A stretch of DNA of 64,000 bases, taken from Plantago ovata. Taxonomy: Eukaryota > Streptophyta > Magnoliopsida > Lamiales > Plantaginaceae. Each line of letters opens with the position of its first letter. Positions within the stretch are counted from its first letter, which is position 1. The stretch spans positions 104,610,855 to 104,674,854 of the forward strand of contig CM051458.1 of NCBI GenBank assembly GCA_028274465.1, given 5' to 3'. Below the pieces are notes generated by a model that saw nothing but the letters and a program-made list of their open reading frames with translations, was not told the DNA's origin and did no database searches. The position numbers and the translations under genes were made by a program. Positions 47,098 to 58,954 of the stretch are shown here, one piece after another.

Positions 47098-47672
47098 AAG
47101 TGATTATATACATGTAACTCAAATTCTTTTAGCGACTTTGTGCGTATATTGGAGATATGTCTGGATCCTGTGTGATTTGACGTGGAAAGCTATAGAAATC
47201 GAACAGTTCCCTCACCGAAAAGTTCTTGTTGTCTGTGAAAGGCAGCCCTTTTACATACCTTGTTTTCACTCTGCTGTCAGTTTTGAGGCTTTGTCACTCT
47301 GCCATCGACAATCTGACTAGATTTTGGAAATATATAATTGTTCAAATACATGATATTTGTAATAGTTGCTTTACATTTATGCGAATATGATTATTCAAAA
47401 CTGTTCCAATCTATCCAAGAGGTACTTGAAATTCTTGTTTGGACATGATTTTACATTCGGAAACACAACACTAGAGTGCTAGGTCATCATAAACACATAC
47501 ACACAGGGACATTAACTTACTGGTGTGCATGAAGATGCAACAAAGCTAAATGATTCAAATCCTCGGATCACACTTAGTTCCATGATTTCCTACAATACTT
47601 CCCTAGTATTCAAGTCACTAGTCTTCAAGCCATACAACTCGGTCCCACATCCATTAAGCACATGAAGAAGTA
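47098..47672. other. Convergent spacer between ARFRP1 and CTF8
   Basis: Short 3' UTR region shared by two converging genes. Nothing else was recognised. Confidence 0.5.
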
Positions 47673-48924
47673 CTACTGTGGCATACTGGAGTTGAGTCCA
47701 GCAACTTTTCCCTTGACAGTTGGCTGAGGTTCTGCAATATAACAAAAGAAAGCAAATTCACTTCCACGCATAGCATCAAGCTAGCAGAGAATTGAAACAG
47801 AAAATACATGAATGATTTGCAAGTAAAACTTGGTAACTGCACTAACATACCAAGACATAGAACATGTATTGAACATAATGACCAGAACTGCAATTGTTCT
47901 GAAATAATAGCATACGATAAAGTATGTAAGGCTCCGAATTGTGATTGCTCTAAAAAGCAAGCATTCCCCTAAAAAAGAAAAAGACTCTCAGACTGAAAGA
48001 AGGGTTACCGGTCCATTCAGTTCAGCCTTGAGATACAAAATCTCACAACGCAAACTGAATTGACCCTGAAAGCAAATATCACTTGCTGTAGAGAGAAGGT
48101 AGGGACTAAGAAGCCTCCTAAATACTTGGTGTTTAGACCACCAACAATCCAACATTATCCATGTTGCTCCTTCACACGTTAGTTCTGTACACTAGGCCAT
48201 CTCATCTTTGGGCATATCAGACGTTTACTCGCTACAGATTCAAAAAAAGCATTCGAAAACAACAGAAACTAAAGTCACAAGTCATAAATGAGTTGACAAA
48301 ACTTGTGCAAGTCACTTTTTGTGTCATCAATAAGATGAGTCATACCTTTCAAGTAAAGCTAACATGCAATCAATCAATTAAGCTGGCATCTCAACAGTCA
48401 AGACTACATAACTACCCAACATAATCGACCACATATATACGATGAAGAATTTAGAACTTTACTAGATATGAGAGCTCTAGGCCTGGTCTTGAACAGAATC
48501 TTTTGCCGAATAATCCCAATCACATCAACCTCCACATTGGCAGAATTCACATCTGCTTCAGACTCGTCGTCGTTCCCAATCTTAACCTTCTTCAACACCA
48601 AAATCGGCTTCTTCAACCTCACTTTTGTTCCCGTCAGCTCATGATACCCAATAGTAAATGTGTAGCTCTCCTAAAACAACAATTAAAGAAAAAAAAGTGA
48701 GTCAAACAACCAATTGAAGTTTCGACAAAATTGAAAACCTAATCTCTAGAATTGAACTGAAATTGAGGAGAAACCTGGGAAGAAGGGCGGCAAAGGACGC
48801 CGATCTCGAGGTTCTGAAGTTGGCCGTGAAATGAAGGTTGCGCTTCAACCACACCCTGTACTTCCACTATCGCCCATTCTGGACAGTTTCCTTCTCCACA
48901 CCTGCACTTGATCTGGATTTTCAT
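47673..48924 (-). CDS. CTF8: Chromosome transmission fidelity protein 8 (CTF8), 3 exons, 138 aa
   Basis: Minus-strand exons 48924-48775, 48670-48463 and 47731-47673 join in phase. The product starts MKIQIKCRCGEGNCPEWAIV and continues VEVQGVVEAQPSF, QNLEIGVLCRPSSQ, FTIGYHELTG, KKPILVLKK, VDVIGIIRQKILFKTRPRAL, ending LNSSMPQ. These blocks match plant Ctf8. With Dcc1, Ctf8 forms the cohesion module of the Ctf18-RFC clamp loader, which loads PCNA and supports sister chromatid cohesion at forks. The last exon (19 codons) was placed from the acceptor TTGCAG at 47732-47737 and correct phase, and is a little less certain. The promoter holds E2F-type sites. Confidence 0.93.
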
Positions 48925-49014
48925 TTTGGTTTCGAGCTTTCACCTTCTCTGATTGGCTGTATAATTGTGCGGCAGAGAAAATTTGGGAGGGAAAATTGGG
49001 GGCTTTCTCTGGGA

Positions 49015-49046
49015 TTTGGCGCCAAAAAAGTGCAAAGGGCGGCAAA
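49015..49046 (-). promoter_or_regulatory. E2F binding sites upstream of CTF8
   Basis: A perfect palindromic E2F site TTTGGCGCCAAA lies at 49015-49026, about 90 bases upstream of the CTF8 start codon. A second match, TTTGCCGC on the minus strand (plus-strand GCGGCAAA, 49039-49046), fits the TTTSSCGC consensus. Such sites are typical of plant S-phase genes. Confidence 0.7.
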
Positions 49047-49482
49047 CATTAAGTTATAAGTTCTGGACTTTTCTTGTCACTTGATGAAAAATAATTCAAA
49101 TATTTTACTTAAATCCTAAATCAAACAACACATATAGTTTGATGATGGAGATATACTCTTTTCGTAGTAAAATGGTATAATTTTCCAAGACGGAGTACGT
49201 TATCAAGCAAGATGTTTCGAGATTTTCTGCTTGTTTGGCTAGAATTTTAATTTATACGCACTGCATAACAAACAATGTGATGCTGTGGTGAATCCAGCAA
49301 GAGATGCAACACAATTTGCAACATAATATAACTATTTTTCCATTTTTCTACTAGCTGAGAGCAAAACTACAGAAGCACCTCTATAGAGTCAGGCAACTTC
49401 AAAATATTTTTCTGTACAATAATACTTGCTACGAACATTAACATCAAAACCCGAATTCACAGCCCCTATATAACAAGGAAAA
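49047..49482. other. Spacer between CTF8 promoter and MBD gene 1 3' end
   Basis: About 435 bases, AT-rich, presumably the MBD gene 1 3' UTR plus CTF8 upstream sequence. A sequence near 49185 (AAGACGGAGTACG) is a weak echo of a Stowaway end. Confidence 0.4.
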
Positions 49483-52400
49483 CTACTTCCTACAACCACA
49501 TCCTTGGCTCTTACACGCCACCGTGACAGACGGAGCCTGTACTCGTGGGACATGCTCAATAGGTCCTTCACTGAGGAGTGTCTTCACGGCAAATCTCATA
49601 CAGGGATAATCCAGAATGTCCTTTAAACTCACCGACGGTGGAAAGTCACCAATCTTGTTCAGATATTCCATCGGAAGATCATCTCGTCCACTATACTGAT
49701 GATCTCCTAGCGAATAATCGTCCACAGACAAGTCAGATTGTTCAGCAGTACATTTCGGCTCTTTGATCCAAGAAAGATCTCCAACGGCTAGTGTCAGACC
49801 GGTCAGGTGTTTGGCTTTGTCTTCTGTGGGAGCCTTATTGTTGCTTGCGCCAGATTGATTAGGTGGATTATCTACTGCACACCTTTTTGACTGTCTACGA
49901 GGTAAACTGCCCGTAGTCGTTTTCCTCTTCTTACTCATGCACTTCTGATCCCCTGCTGTTTCTTCAGACTTCTTGGTCTCAGGTTTATCAACAACTTTCG
50001 AGACTGCAGAGAAGAGATTCAAAATGTCAATCAATGTTAGGATTACATTAGATGCGAAACTTTGTTGTCTATGTGTTTCCACTTGTAGTTTCCATCTCTA
50101 GTGTTTTTGGATTACCTGACAGATATTATAATTAGGCTACATAAACGAAACATGTAACACCAACTATATAATATACTAATAGAATTATACGCATGGTTTA
50201 AAATCTCACTGAAACGGAATGAAACGATTTTTCAGTTGACCTAGATGAACTGAACATAGAACTTGAAACTATTTTAAACACTCTAACATTCACACTAGTT
50301 AAATATTAGGGATTATCACTTCTACACCCCCTACTAGATGGCATCATTTCATCCAAAGGACAATCTTGCAAAGAACTACATCCAAGTCCATTTGACCGTT
50401 CTGGCAGGGGTAATATTGTCTTTTCCACAATTTTCAGATTTTATCTCCATATACCAAACATGGCCTTATATATTTTTCTTTTTATTTTATTTATTTTTTC
50501 CTTTTTCTTTTTTTTCTTTCATCTTCTTCATATTAAGTCACCGGATGCCGGTGACCGGAATCCGGTGACGTTGCTTGTAGCCCTGAGCTGCAAGAAAACT
50601 CCCGATCGGGAGTCAACTCCAGATTGGGAGTTCGTGCAACTCCCGGTCGGAAAGTTCCGATTGGGAGTTTCTGCAACTCTCGACCGGAGTTGCAGTCACT
50701 CCCGATTGGGACTTTCTGCAACTCCGATCGGAGTTGCAGTCAGTCAACTCCCGATCGGGAGTTGACTGACTGCAACTCTGATCGGAGTTGCAGATGCAGA
50801 AAACTCTCGATCGGGAGTTTCTGCAACTCCCGATCAAGGAGCTTTCCGGTGGGAGCACAGCTCCGGTCGTCGGAATAATTCCGATGTCCGGAGCCGTGAA
50901 GAAGAAAGGGAGTAAAAAATAAATTTTTATTAGGGTTAAGGTGAATTTGAAATTTGTATAAATTATGTGGCTTAATTTTGAATTATTTAGTGTCAATTTT
51001 ATAAAATAGAAAACATTTGGGTCTATTGTGCAATAAAATGAAAATAAAGTTGTTTGGGTGAGACAATAATCAGAAATTCCGGCAGGGGTAATATTGTCTT
51101 TTCCACAATTTTGTCTTTAGATGTAATTAAAATGCATGTAGTTGGAGGCAGTAATTGATGGTTACATGTAATTAGGAAATCTAAAAGAGGTACTAGAGAG
51201 GTACTGTATGTATGTGTAATTCGCCCTAAATATTATGAAACGTTTGGAACAAAATACTCGAAAGCAAAAGCGAGAAACCGAGATTCTAATCCATGATGAT
51301 GATAAGTAAAAGTTGATCAATTAGGCCTGTTATGCACCTGATATAATGGACTCGTTTGCAGAGATGTTCTTGGTTTGATTCGTTTCACCTTCAAGCCGCA
51401 GCATTGGTAGAGCATTTGCAGTTTGATTAGCCATCGAATGATCATCTTCTTCCGGCAGGTGAGGTTCCAATCCTGGGAAAAACAAGTACTCCATTGATGT
51501 GTATTGCTGTAGAAATCCAAAAGTAACCACTGAAGTATACTAATTGGCTGCTACTGAAACATAAAAACCTAGGACTCTCTTATAAAGTAATTTATCAACA
51601 AATTTACTAATTCGACTTGAACTCTGTTATGTGAGTTGCCTAACTTCACTAGGAGTCTACTTTAAACAAAATAAACAATTGTTTTCTAGTATGATTTGAA
51701 AAGGAAAAAAGACAAGAAAAACTCTGAAAAATTGCTTTGACTTGGTCAAACTATATTCCATAACAGAATGTGTACAGAATAAGATTTTATGTTACAGGAG
51801 TATATTTTTGACATTAGCTTATCTTCAAAGTTCAAAGTTCAAACCAATACTCCCTCCGTTTTTCGAATATATTACTCTTTTTTTAAACTGTTTTAGAAAA
51901 ATAAAAAATAAAAGATTATAAATAAAAATCTATGTTAAAGTTCATAATGTTTTTGGAGCGTAGTCTCGGTTCTAGCGGCGAGAATAAATTCAGATTATAT
52001 ATAAGATCATGTTAAAGTGTAGTATAACGATTCCGCAAAATTTTCCAAAAGCAGTAAACATCTGGAAATGTAACAACTATCCTGCATGTGTAATTGTAAC
52101 TTTCTCTTACAGGAAAGCAAAATATTAGATGTCTTTACATCAGGACACGGTCGATACCTGCCACAACAGTTTCGCCACTGGTAAACTTTCCATCTTCTTT
52201 GACCTGGCACACATGCAGAAAATGTACAGTTAGCAAACTTAAAAACATGGAAATTAAATTTTGCATACAAGCTTTATGTAGATGCAGAATAAAGCCAAAG
52301 ATAGAGCCTGTCCAGTGTGATCGTCTAACAAGTTATGACAACGTTAAGACACCCGAATAAGCTCCAAATTCAGAATACCAAGAAACATGACCAGGGAAAA

Positions 52401-54877
52401 TAGCACAGAATAAGGAATATAGAAGTGTAAACTAGAAAAAGACCCACAGGTTGCATGCATGGTTCTAATGCATGAGTATATAACTCATTGATAATTTCGA
52501 TATTAACTGACCAGAAGAGTTAAAACAAAATAAGCAGATACGATTGCTTGTAGTAAGACATAGAGGTAAATAAGGATTCAATACCGAGTCTGTGTGTGTC
52601 TTTCCATCGTTCGTTTTTGTTCTGATGTCCTCGTTTTGTCCTGGTGGTGGTAATTCAGTGGGCACAGTACTTTCAATCCTGACCTACAATGTTGGAACAA
52701 TAAAAAAGTATTTTATTGCTACTAAAACAAATTCAGATACACGCACTATTCCCACATATGGAAAAGCATTTGAATCTCTCTCGTTGGAATTAATACTCGC
52801 CTATAAGGTATAATAAGACTTGAAGTTAGGCTTACTAGAATCTGATTCAACAGAAATTATAATACTTCATGCATATTTTACCTTTTCCTGCTTCACTTTG
52901 CGATGCTTCATCTTACTCTTCTTTTGTGGAGTATGAACTTCGCCATTGAGATATCGAAGAACTTGTGGCTTGGAGAAGAATTTGAGGCCATTTGTTGGAT
53001 GGGTATAATACTAGATCACCAAAAGTATAAGTTTGGAAACAGTAAGTGGTCTAACTTTGAAGTCTAAACTAAAATTAGGATAGAAAAGAGCGAGCACACA
53101 ACCATGCAATTACACACGTGCTTTTGTTTTCCATGTACAACAAACACAAATATGGCAAAGGAATGCTAAGTTAATTTATTACCACATGTTATGTCAAACC
53201 AATAGTATCTAATTTGTCATGCTGACAAAGATAATTGAGAGGCAAACTGCTAGATTATTTTCACTGTCAAGATAGAATCTATGCCGGGACAAGATTAGCA
53301 CATAATAAGCATAAAAGCATGAACATGTCTATTATTACACGTCAACAAAATATCCGTCGTGCTAGTTGACATGCAAGAAATACGTCACATCTTGAAAAAC
53401 TTCCAATTACAAGTAGCACAAAGGCTGCGGGTGTAATATTTTGTCATTTTCACTTAAAACAAACCTGCATGAGTACATCATACATGCACTACAATTCCCG
53501 TAATATGCATGTAATTTCCACCTATCCCCGTTGCAGATACACCCAAGAATCTGTGATCAGTTACTTTAATGGACATTACTAACTACAACGAAGATTCTCT
53601 GAAGACTTCTTTAATGGAGCCAACTTTCCACCTTTCCTTAAACATACAAGTTCAAAATCCAACCGTAAAATGTAACCAAATAGTCAAATTCACATCTTAC
53701 GATATAATAGTAGTATGTAGCCAGACCATGTCTCTAGGAACAGAACTCACCACCAAATCTTGTTTTTAGTATAAATTTCAATGTCTTGGCCCTTGATAAC
53801 TTATGTTTAGTACGAAAAAGCAACTGCAAACAGAAGTTTCAAATGTATACACTATCTAACAACTTACATACAATCTAAGCTTTACCAGTACTAATGATTA
53901 AAAACAAAATTTTCCAAACTTTTACTCCAAAGAAAGTCTTGCTCTAGTCAATAATCATAATCTCAAACATTACATGCATCATAGTAACTTTCTCTTGAGG
54001 TTGACTAATTTCTACTAAGATTCTCTACAGACTTCTTTAACGAAGCTGGATCCCAACTTTCCTTTAACTATCAACTTCAGAATCCTAGCGAGACACATAT
54101 CTCGCTCTCACCATTTAACTCACCACTATATCTTGTTTTAATATCAATTTCAAATACAGATTCTCGACAACTTAAACTTAACAGGAAAAGCCACCACAAG
54201 CAGGTGTTTCAAATGTATAACACTAAATACCAAACTACCTTAACCTGACAATCTAAGCTTCAACTCCACTAACTACGAATTCCACCCCCGCCTCGAAGCC
54301 TATTTGTATCCCTTATTTACGAAGATTGAATTTTGACACATCCCATGTCGAAGAAACATGTCTTTACCACAATGCAGATAACAATCTCAAACCAACAAAC
54401 ACATACCATAATCGAAACACTTCAACTCTACTAAATACGAATTTCCCTGCCCCTTAATTAAGCCTATTTGCAGCATCCCTGTCTACAAAAATCGAACTTT
54501 GACACATCCCATATCTAGTTACCAATCTCAAACAAAACAACATATACCAGTTAAAATTTACTCTACCCACTTAATCAAAACACTTCAAGAAAGCAAAGAT
54601 TGAATTTCAACCAAGTCTTTACCACAATGCAGATGCTAATCTCAAACAAAACAACACATACCAGTTAAATTTCTACTCTACCCACTTAATCTAAACACTT
54701 GAAGGAATCAAAATCAATTAAAACTGCAAATTTCTCCAGTACCAGAAAGGAAATCAAACAAGGCAAACAAAATCAAGATTCAAGAAAAGAAAGAAATTGT
54801 ACCTTAACTTTACCCCCAAAACCCCCAATTCTTATATCGACCGTCCACCCCTTGGGCAACCAGTCCGGATGTTCCAT
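49483..54877 (-). CDS. MBD13: MBD13-like methyl-CpG-binding-domain protein (array gene 1), 5 or 6 exons
   Basis: Minus-strand exons: E1 54877-54803, E2 53010-52882, E3 52683-52585, E4 52203-52158 (uncertain), E5 51506-51338 and E6 50003-49483. E1 and E2 form one MBD split by an intron: DWLPKGWTVDIRIGGFGGK then YYTHPTNGLKFFSKPQVLRY. E3 (TELPPPGQNEDIRTKTNDGK) looks like a worn first half of another MBD. The tail has nuclear signals (KKRKTTTGSLPRRQSKR) and an acidic or hydrophobic end (LKDILDYPCMRFAVKTLLSE). Joining E3 directly to E5 keeps frame and gives 330 residues. Including E4 (46 bases, GT-AG borders) shifts it, so E4 may be a cassette exon or a misprediction. Plant MBD proteins bind (methylated) CpG in the nucleus. 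The position next to CTF8 matches Arabidopsis MBD13, At5g52230, by memory. Confidence 0.85.
50403..51112. repeat. 32-bp exact direct repeats flanking a 646-bp insert in MBD gene 1 intron
   Basis: The 32-mer beginning GGCAGGGGTAATATTGTC occurs at 50403-50434 and again at 51081-51112 with no mismatch seen. The enclosed segment holds a pyrimidine run (50470-50520) and the palindromic minisatellite. This may be an inserted or locally duplicated block. It is too short for a recognisable LTR pair. Confidence 0.8.
50535..50865. repeat. Palindromic CpG-rich minisatellite (core AACTCCCGATCGGGAGTT)
   Basis: Ten or more variants of the self-complementary core AACTCCCGATCGGGAGTT follow one another from about 50594 to 50840, many joined by TCTGCA or GCAGTCA. 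50736-50773 is a perfect 38-bp palindrome centred on GATC. With one mismatch it extends to about 66 bp or more. A GC-rich prelude with CCGGTGACCGGAATCCGGTG lies at about 50539-50569. The block is far richer in CpG than the surrounding intron. Confidence 0.85.
53011..54802. repeat. Intron 1 of MBD gene 1: internally repeated sequence
   Basis: Variants of GATTCTCTACAGACTTCTTT (followed by AACGAAGC or AATGGAGCC and CCAACTTTCC) recur near 53590 and 54020. CACAATGCAGAT...AATCTCAAAC recurs near 54370 and 54628. The homologous intron of array gene 3 (59379-60966) has more copies (59957, 60451, 60735; 60571). So the intron grew by internal duplication before and after the gene duplicated. Confidence 0.7.
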
Positions 54878-55099
54878 TTTCCGACACACCCAATTGAGAT
54901 GGAATTTAAGAACACAACAGAAGCACCGATTAATTCAGTAAGTGGAAACTGAGAGAAATATAATACTAAATAATAAATAGTCCAAAAGGAGAAGTGGAGA
55001 ATTTCTGGGATTTTGTGAGAAGTTGAGTGAGTATGAGTAGTAGAAGTATAATCCGACAAAGTGCGTTCTTCTTGGCACCACGTGTAAATTAACACCGGA

Positions 55100-55879
55100 T
55101 GTTTGCATTTTTGGTTAGGAAGTTTCTTCTGATTCAGGGTCTTTCTTTATGAAGGCTTATAGTTCTTGTCAATTTTTTGAATAATCTCAAAGCTTATAAA
55201 CTCAACTGTCACTGTCTGTCTTGTTTCAGTGGGATTTTATGCACACGTGTTTTGTATATTTGCAATTTGTGGTCCTTTTATTTTTCCATTTTTGCAATTC
55301 TATATCACAAGGCGTAGGACTGTAGGAGTGTTAGTGTATTAATATTATCACATCTATGTGACTAACTATTGTCATATATTAAATTACTTAGAAGTGGGAT
55401 GAATTGGTAATTGTCACTAGTCCGTAAATCGTTTGGCATCTCCAAAGGTCGATTTTCTTGGATGTGTTTTTAACCCAACTGGTCTTGGAAGCTTGTTTGT
55501 TGTCATCCAGAAGTCTTGATTGTTGCAAATGGTGGACTTGGTAACCTTATGGTCCTGGTATGTCTTGAGCAAGTTTAGAAAGCCTATGTTTTGTTGCTTA
55601 TAGGTGTTGTGCTGTGGCTTAATTTGGTATTGGTTTTATTACAGTTTTGTATCGCTTCAAGAGGATTGCTCGTGCTCTTTTTTCTTTAATAAAATTAATC
55701 TTTAGCCATTAAAAAAAAGAAGACAAACAAAGATATTAGTTAAACACAATCTTACATTTTTACATGTAAAATTGTAAACTGAATAAGTAATAGTACTACA
55801 AAATTAAGCAATGTATGTATCTATATATCAACATATAAATGTACTACATTGAGATCCCTCCTCATCACTGCATTGAATC
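55100..55879. other. Spacer between MBD gene 2 3' end and MBD gene 1 promoter
   Basis: The left part is the promoter of array gene 1 (related to the sequence at 61.1-61.35 kb). A more GC-rich stretch at about 55400-55700 ends CTTTAATAAAATTAATC and AAAAAAAA and looks like the 3' end of a LINE on the plus strand, but no protein match could be made. From about 55737 rightwards the sequence is shared with 62330-62480. Confidence 0.45.
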
Positions 55880-58091
55880 TCATTTTATTTCAGCGCGGTA
55901 AATGGTTTTGTAATCGTCCACTGCCAAATCAGGTGGACAGTCACTTGTACCATCCTGGAACGACTCAGGTGGGCCGATGTCGAAATCAGCAATAATCTTG
56001 TTGATGTCGCCATACGAACTGGCAAGGCCATGATCACACATTGTATCCTCCAAGCCTGCACATAAAATTGCGCAAACATGAACATGAGATTTCGGATAGA
56101 AAAGCTAAACACAAACAGAAAATAGTCTCGTATATGGACCAATATGGAATTAATACCTGATTTGGAGGTTTCCTCCTTAGTGATGAAGGTGTTCTCATCG
56201 TTTACAGATGAGCCTTCCCCTTCAACTATAGCGGTTGACTGGTTTGATCAAGAGTAGAGAAGCGAAGTGTTTAGTTAGAGAAAGCATTGTATCCACAAGA
56301 AAAGAAACAACAGGCACATGCAATAACCAAAATATATATGAGAAGACAGTGTGATATACTAAAGCCCACTTACACTCGTCTCCTCCATGACGTGATCTGC
56401 TGCTGGCTCCACCATTGCAGCATTCTTCGCGAGGTAAGCTTGAACTGCTTTCATGGATCTGAATTGACGACGGATACCAGGGCCCCTGTAGAACTGGAAG
56501 AAACCCAAAAGAATTAAAATGTTTACACAATCCAGAGAAAGGAGACACAAATTGGAAGAAATATATAAATGAAATGACAATGTCACGAAACATAGTACCA
56601 AAAGACAAATTTAATAGGGAGTCTATACCGAGTCTTTACGAAACTTGCCGTCAGTATATTCTGTTCTTCGTTGTTCTTTCTCCCATCCTTGTGGTAAAAT
56701 TTTGGGAGAACTAAATGTTCTGGTCTACAATGTTGGAACAATGCAGGTTTAGAAAAAGGGTGCAATTCATGCATTTAAACATAAGTTTGGAGGTTCGAAA
56801 AGGACATCACATAACCATGGTATAAGAAACATGAATGTATATATATATATAATAGTTAATAGTTCTATATATGTATCATGTATACTTGAATGAAACATTC
56901 CTATACACAATCAACATCCTAGGTAAGCCGTATTACATACATCAGCACGACCACAACTCTTGTTACACATAAACATGCATTATAGCCGTCTTTATTTTTT
57001 CATTACATGCAGAAACAACGTCATGTGTGGAAAAAACTTCCCACGTTAGGTAGAGAACCAACCAACACAGCCAATATAGTTTAATTACACGTATTTAAGA
57101 GTCTTGTCAGATTACTAGTCATAAATCATAATTGCATTTTCATCATTGAATCTTTACAAATAAACTGCACATAAACAATGCTGAAATAGGAATACACATC
57201 AATAGTTTGTATGAGATGAACATGGATGTAGAAACGAACAATGCTGAAACAGGTCTCCATGTTTCAAGCAGAGAATTTTCATCCATATTCACTTCTCAAC
57301 TTGACACATAAATAAATAATTGACATATTCTTTCTCACAATGAAAGATTCCTAATTTCTAACTCGAAAGGCTAGTTTTTCCTAAACGTCAGGAAAGACAG
57401 TTCAATTAAAACATTCAAACTGGAGGTTTCAAGTGAAAACCTGATTTTAAATTACAACTGCTAGTTTGTTTTTTTTTATTTTTTTCTTGCAGAACATATA
57501 TGGTTTCTCAAATTTACAGAAGCAAAAACCTCAGTCATTTAGAGCATTCTCAATCTTACAGTACAACACAAAAAAGGGAGAACCTCATGCCTAATTAGTC
57601 CTTCAGATTTTGACAAAAAAAATTTGACATCTAAAGTTTCACATAACAAACAATCTCAAAATGCAGCCATACACCATTCTGTTCAATCCCACAGATCTAA
57701 TCCACCTAAAAAACACATATACTTCAATCAAAAACAATTAATTGTGGTAGAAACAAATAAACATCCGGAATAAAACAATCAGAGCAGTTTCAATAACTGT
57801 ACCACTTTGGCTTTTCTTCGATGATTGGTTTTAATCTTCGATGCCCCATCAGTCTGACCTTGTGGCTGTTGTTGATGATTACCAGCCATTTCAAATAAAA
57901 AATAAGTAAATTTTAAAATAAAATAAAACACAAAAACAGCTTGAAAGAATAAACACATCAATAAATTAAACAATCAGAGCAGTTTTAATAAACAAAGTCT
58001 GTACCACTTCAGCTTTTCTTTGACAATTATGTTTAACCTTTGGTGCCCCAAATCTCTGGTCTTGTGGCTGTTCTTGTTGATTACCAGACAT
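55880..58091 (-). CDS. Small MBD protein (array gene 2), 5 exons, 186 aa, with two alternative first exons
   Basis: Minus-strand exons: first exon 58091-58005 or 57889-57803, then 56724-56629, 56493-56374, 56238-56157 and 56055-55880. Phases all agree and give 186 residues whichever first exon is used. The head (MSGNQQEQPQDQ or MAGNHQQQPQGQ, then basic HRRKAK) precedes one split MBD: ILPQGWEKEQRRTEYTDGKF then FYRGPGIRRQFRSMKAVQAY. An acidic tail follows (DINKIIADFDIGPPESF, YKTIYRAEIK). GW near the start and RRQFRSMKAV near the end are usual MBD landmarks. A TATA-like TATTTAAA lies at about 58256-58263. It probably binds DNA in the nucleus. It is intact here, unlike its relatives at 62.5-64 kb. 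Confidence 0.8.
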
Positions 58092-58150
58092 TTCAAACAC
58101 CAAATAAGTAAAAATAAAAATAAAAAAACTAAGGGATTCTTGGAAACTGA
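57760..58150. repeat. Tandem duplication of the gene 2 first exon, unit about 200 bases
   Basis: 57770-57900 and 57970-58105 align throughout. Both have AAACAATCAGAGCAGTTT, CTGTACCACTT, an 87-base coding exon and the AT-rich leader after it. The two exons encode related but clearly diverged 29-residue heads. Confidence 0.85.
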
Positions 58151-58179
58151 GTGATTTGAAGAAAACAAACAACAGAACA

Positions 58180-58954
58180 CTGATTATATTTGAGTTTATC
58201 TCTCTTTTTGAAATAGGAGAATGAGTTATACAAAATGAATAGGTCCAATGGGGACTTTAAATAGCAATGAGTTTCTAGGTTAGTGTAACCACATACACTG
58301 CATTCTTGCATTGCCTTTCTGTGCTGTTTTCATTTATGGGAAAAGCTTAATTATATTACTGGAATTGCATGGATTCTCTGGTTTTGTAAATTTGAATATA
58401 ATGTTTCAAATTTAGTTACTTCTTTATATTTACCATTTTTGGAGAAATGTGGGTGGCATTAGATTTTTTGTCCTCAGACTTTACATGCTGCAAAAAAGCT
58501 ACTCCTTTAACTACTTTCCATATATCTCACTCTTCTCCTGCTTTATCCATAGGTGACGTGACTATGCCTTCATAGTTTATACGTTCCTCGTTTCTAAAAT
58601 TTTAATTCCTTACTTGTTAAATGAGTGTGATGTGAAGAAGTCGGATAATTGAATTATTGAGCATACTCTAAGCCGTGAATCTGGGTTTGGCATGGCACTC
58701 TGAGGGTTTATGTTACGTACTAGAGCAAGGTTTTGACATTCAACAGTGTACATTCATCATTATTATCGAATTCAAGATTCTGTCTTTTAGATATCATGTG
58801 AGTTAATCTCAGCTTGTTGTTGGTTTTTAACAACGAATCTCCACGTGTTGGTTGATTCTTTTTATCTTTATGGCTTCTGTTCCACATTTAACATTCTGGT
58901 ATATAACTATTTCTAGCTAACACGTCATTCCACTACGGGTTAAGGATTCCATAC
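58180..58954. other. Gene 2 promoter and junction of the tandem duplication
   Basis: The segment 58150-58230 (ACACTGATTATATTTGAGTT and following) is shared with 62037-62100. From about 58950 rightwards the sequence matches gene 1 exon 3 onwards (52580). The breakpoint of the large duplication therefore lies between about 58.3 and 58.95 kb. Confidence 0.6.

Noticed and set aside
50594-50840. CRISPR-like array of repeats and spacers
   Set aside because: Repeats are variable palindromes with irregular, mostly tiny spacers inside a plant intron. There are no cas genes.
51845-51990. Stowaway-like start ACTCCCTCCGTTT
   Set aside because: Only one end is seen. No matching inverted end or TA duplication could be placed, so it is at best a remnant.
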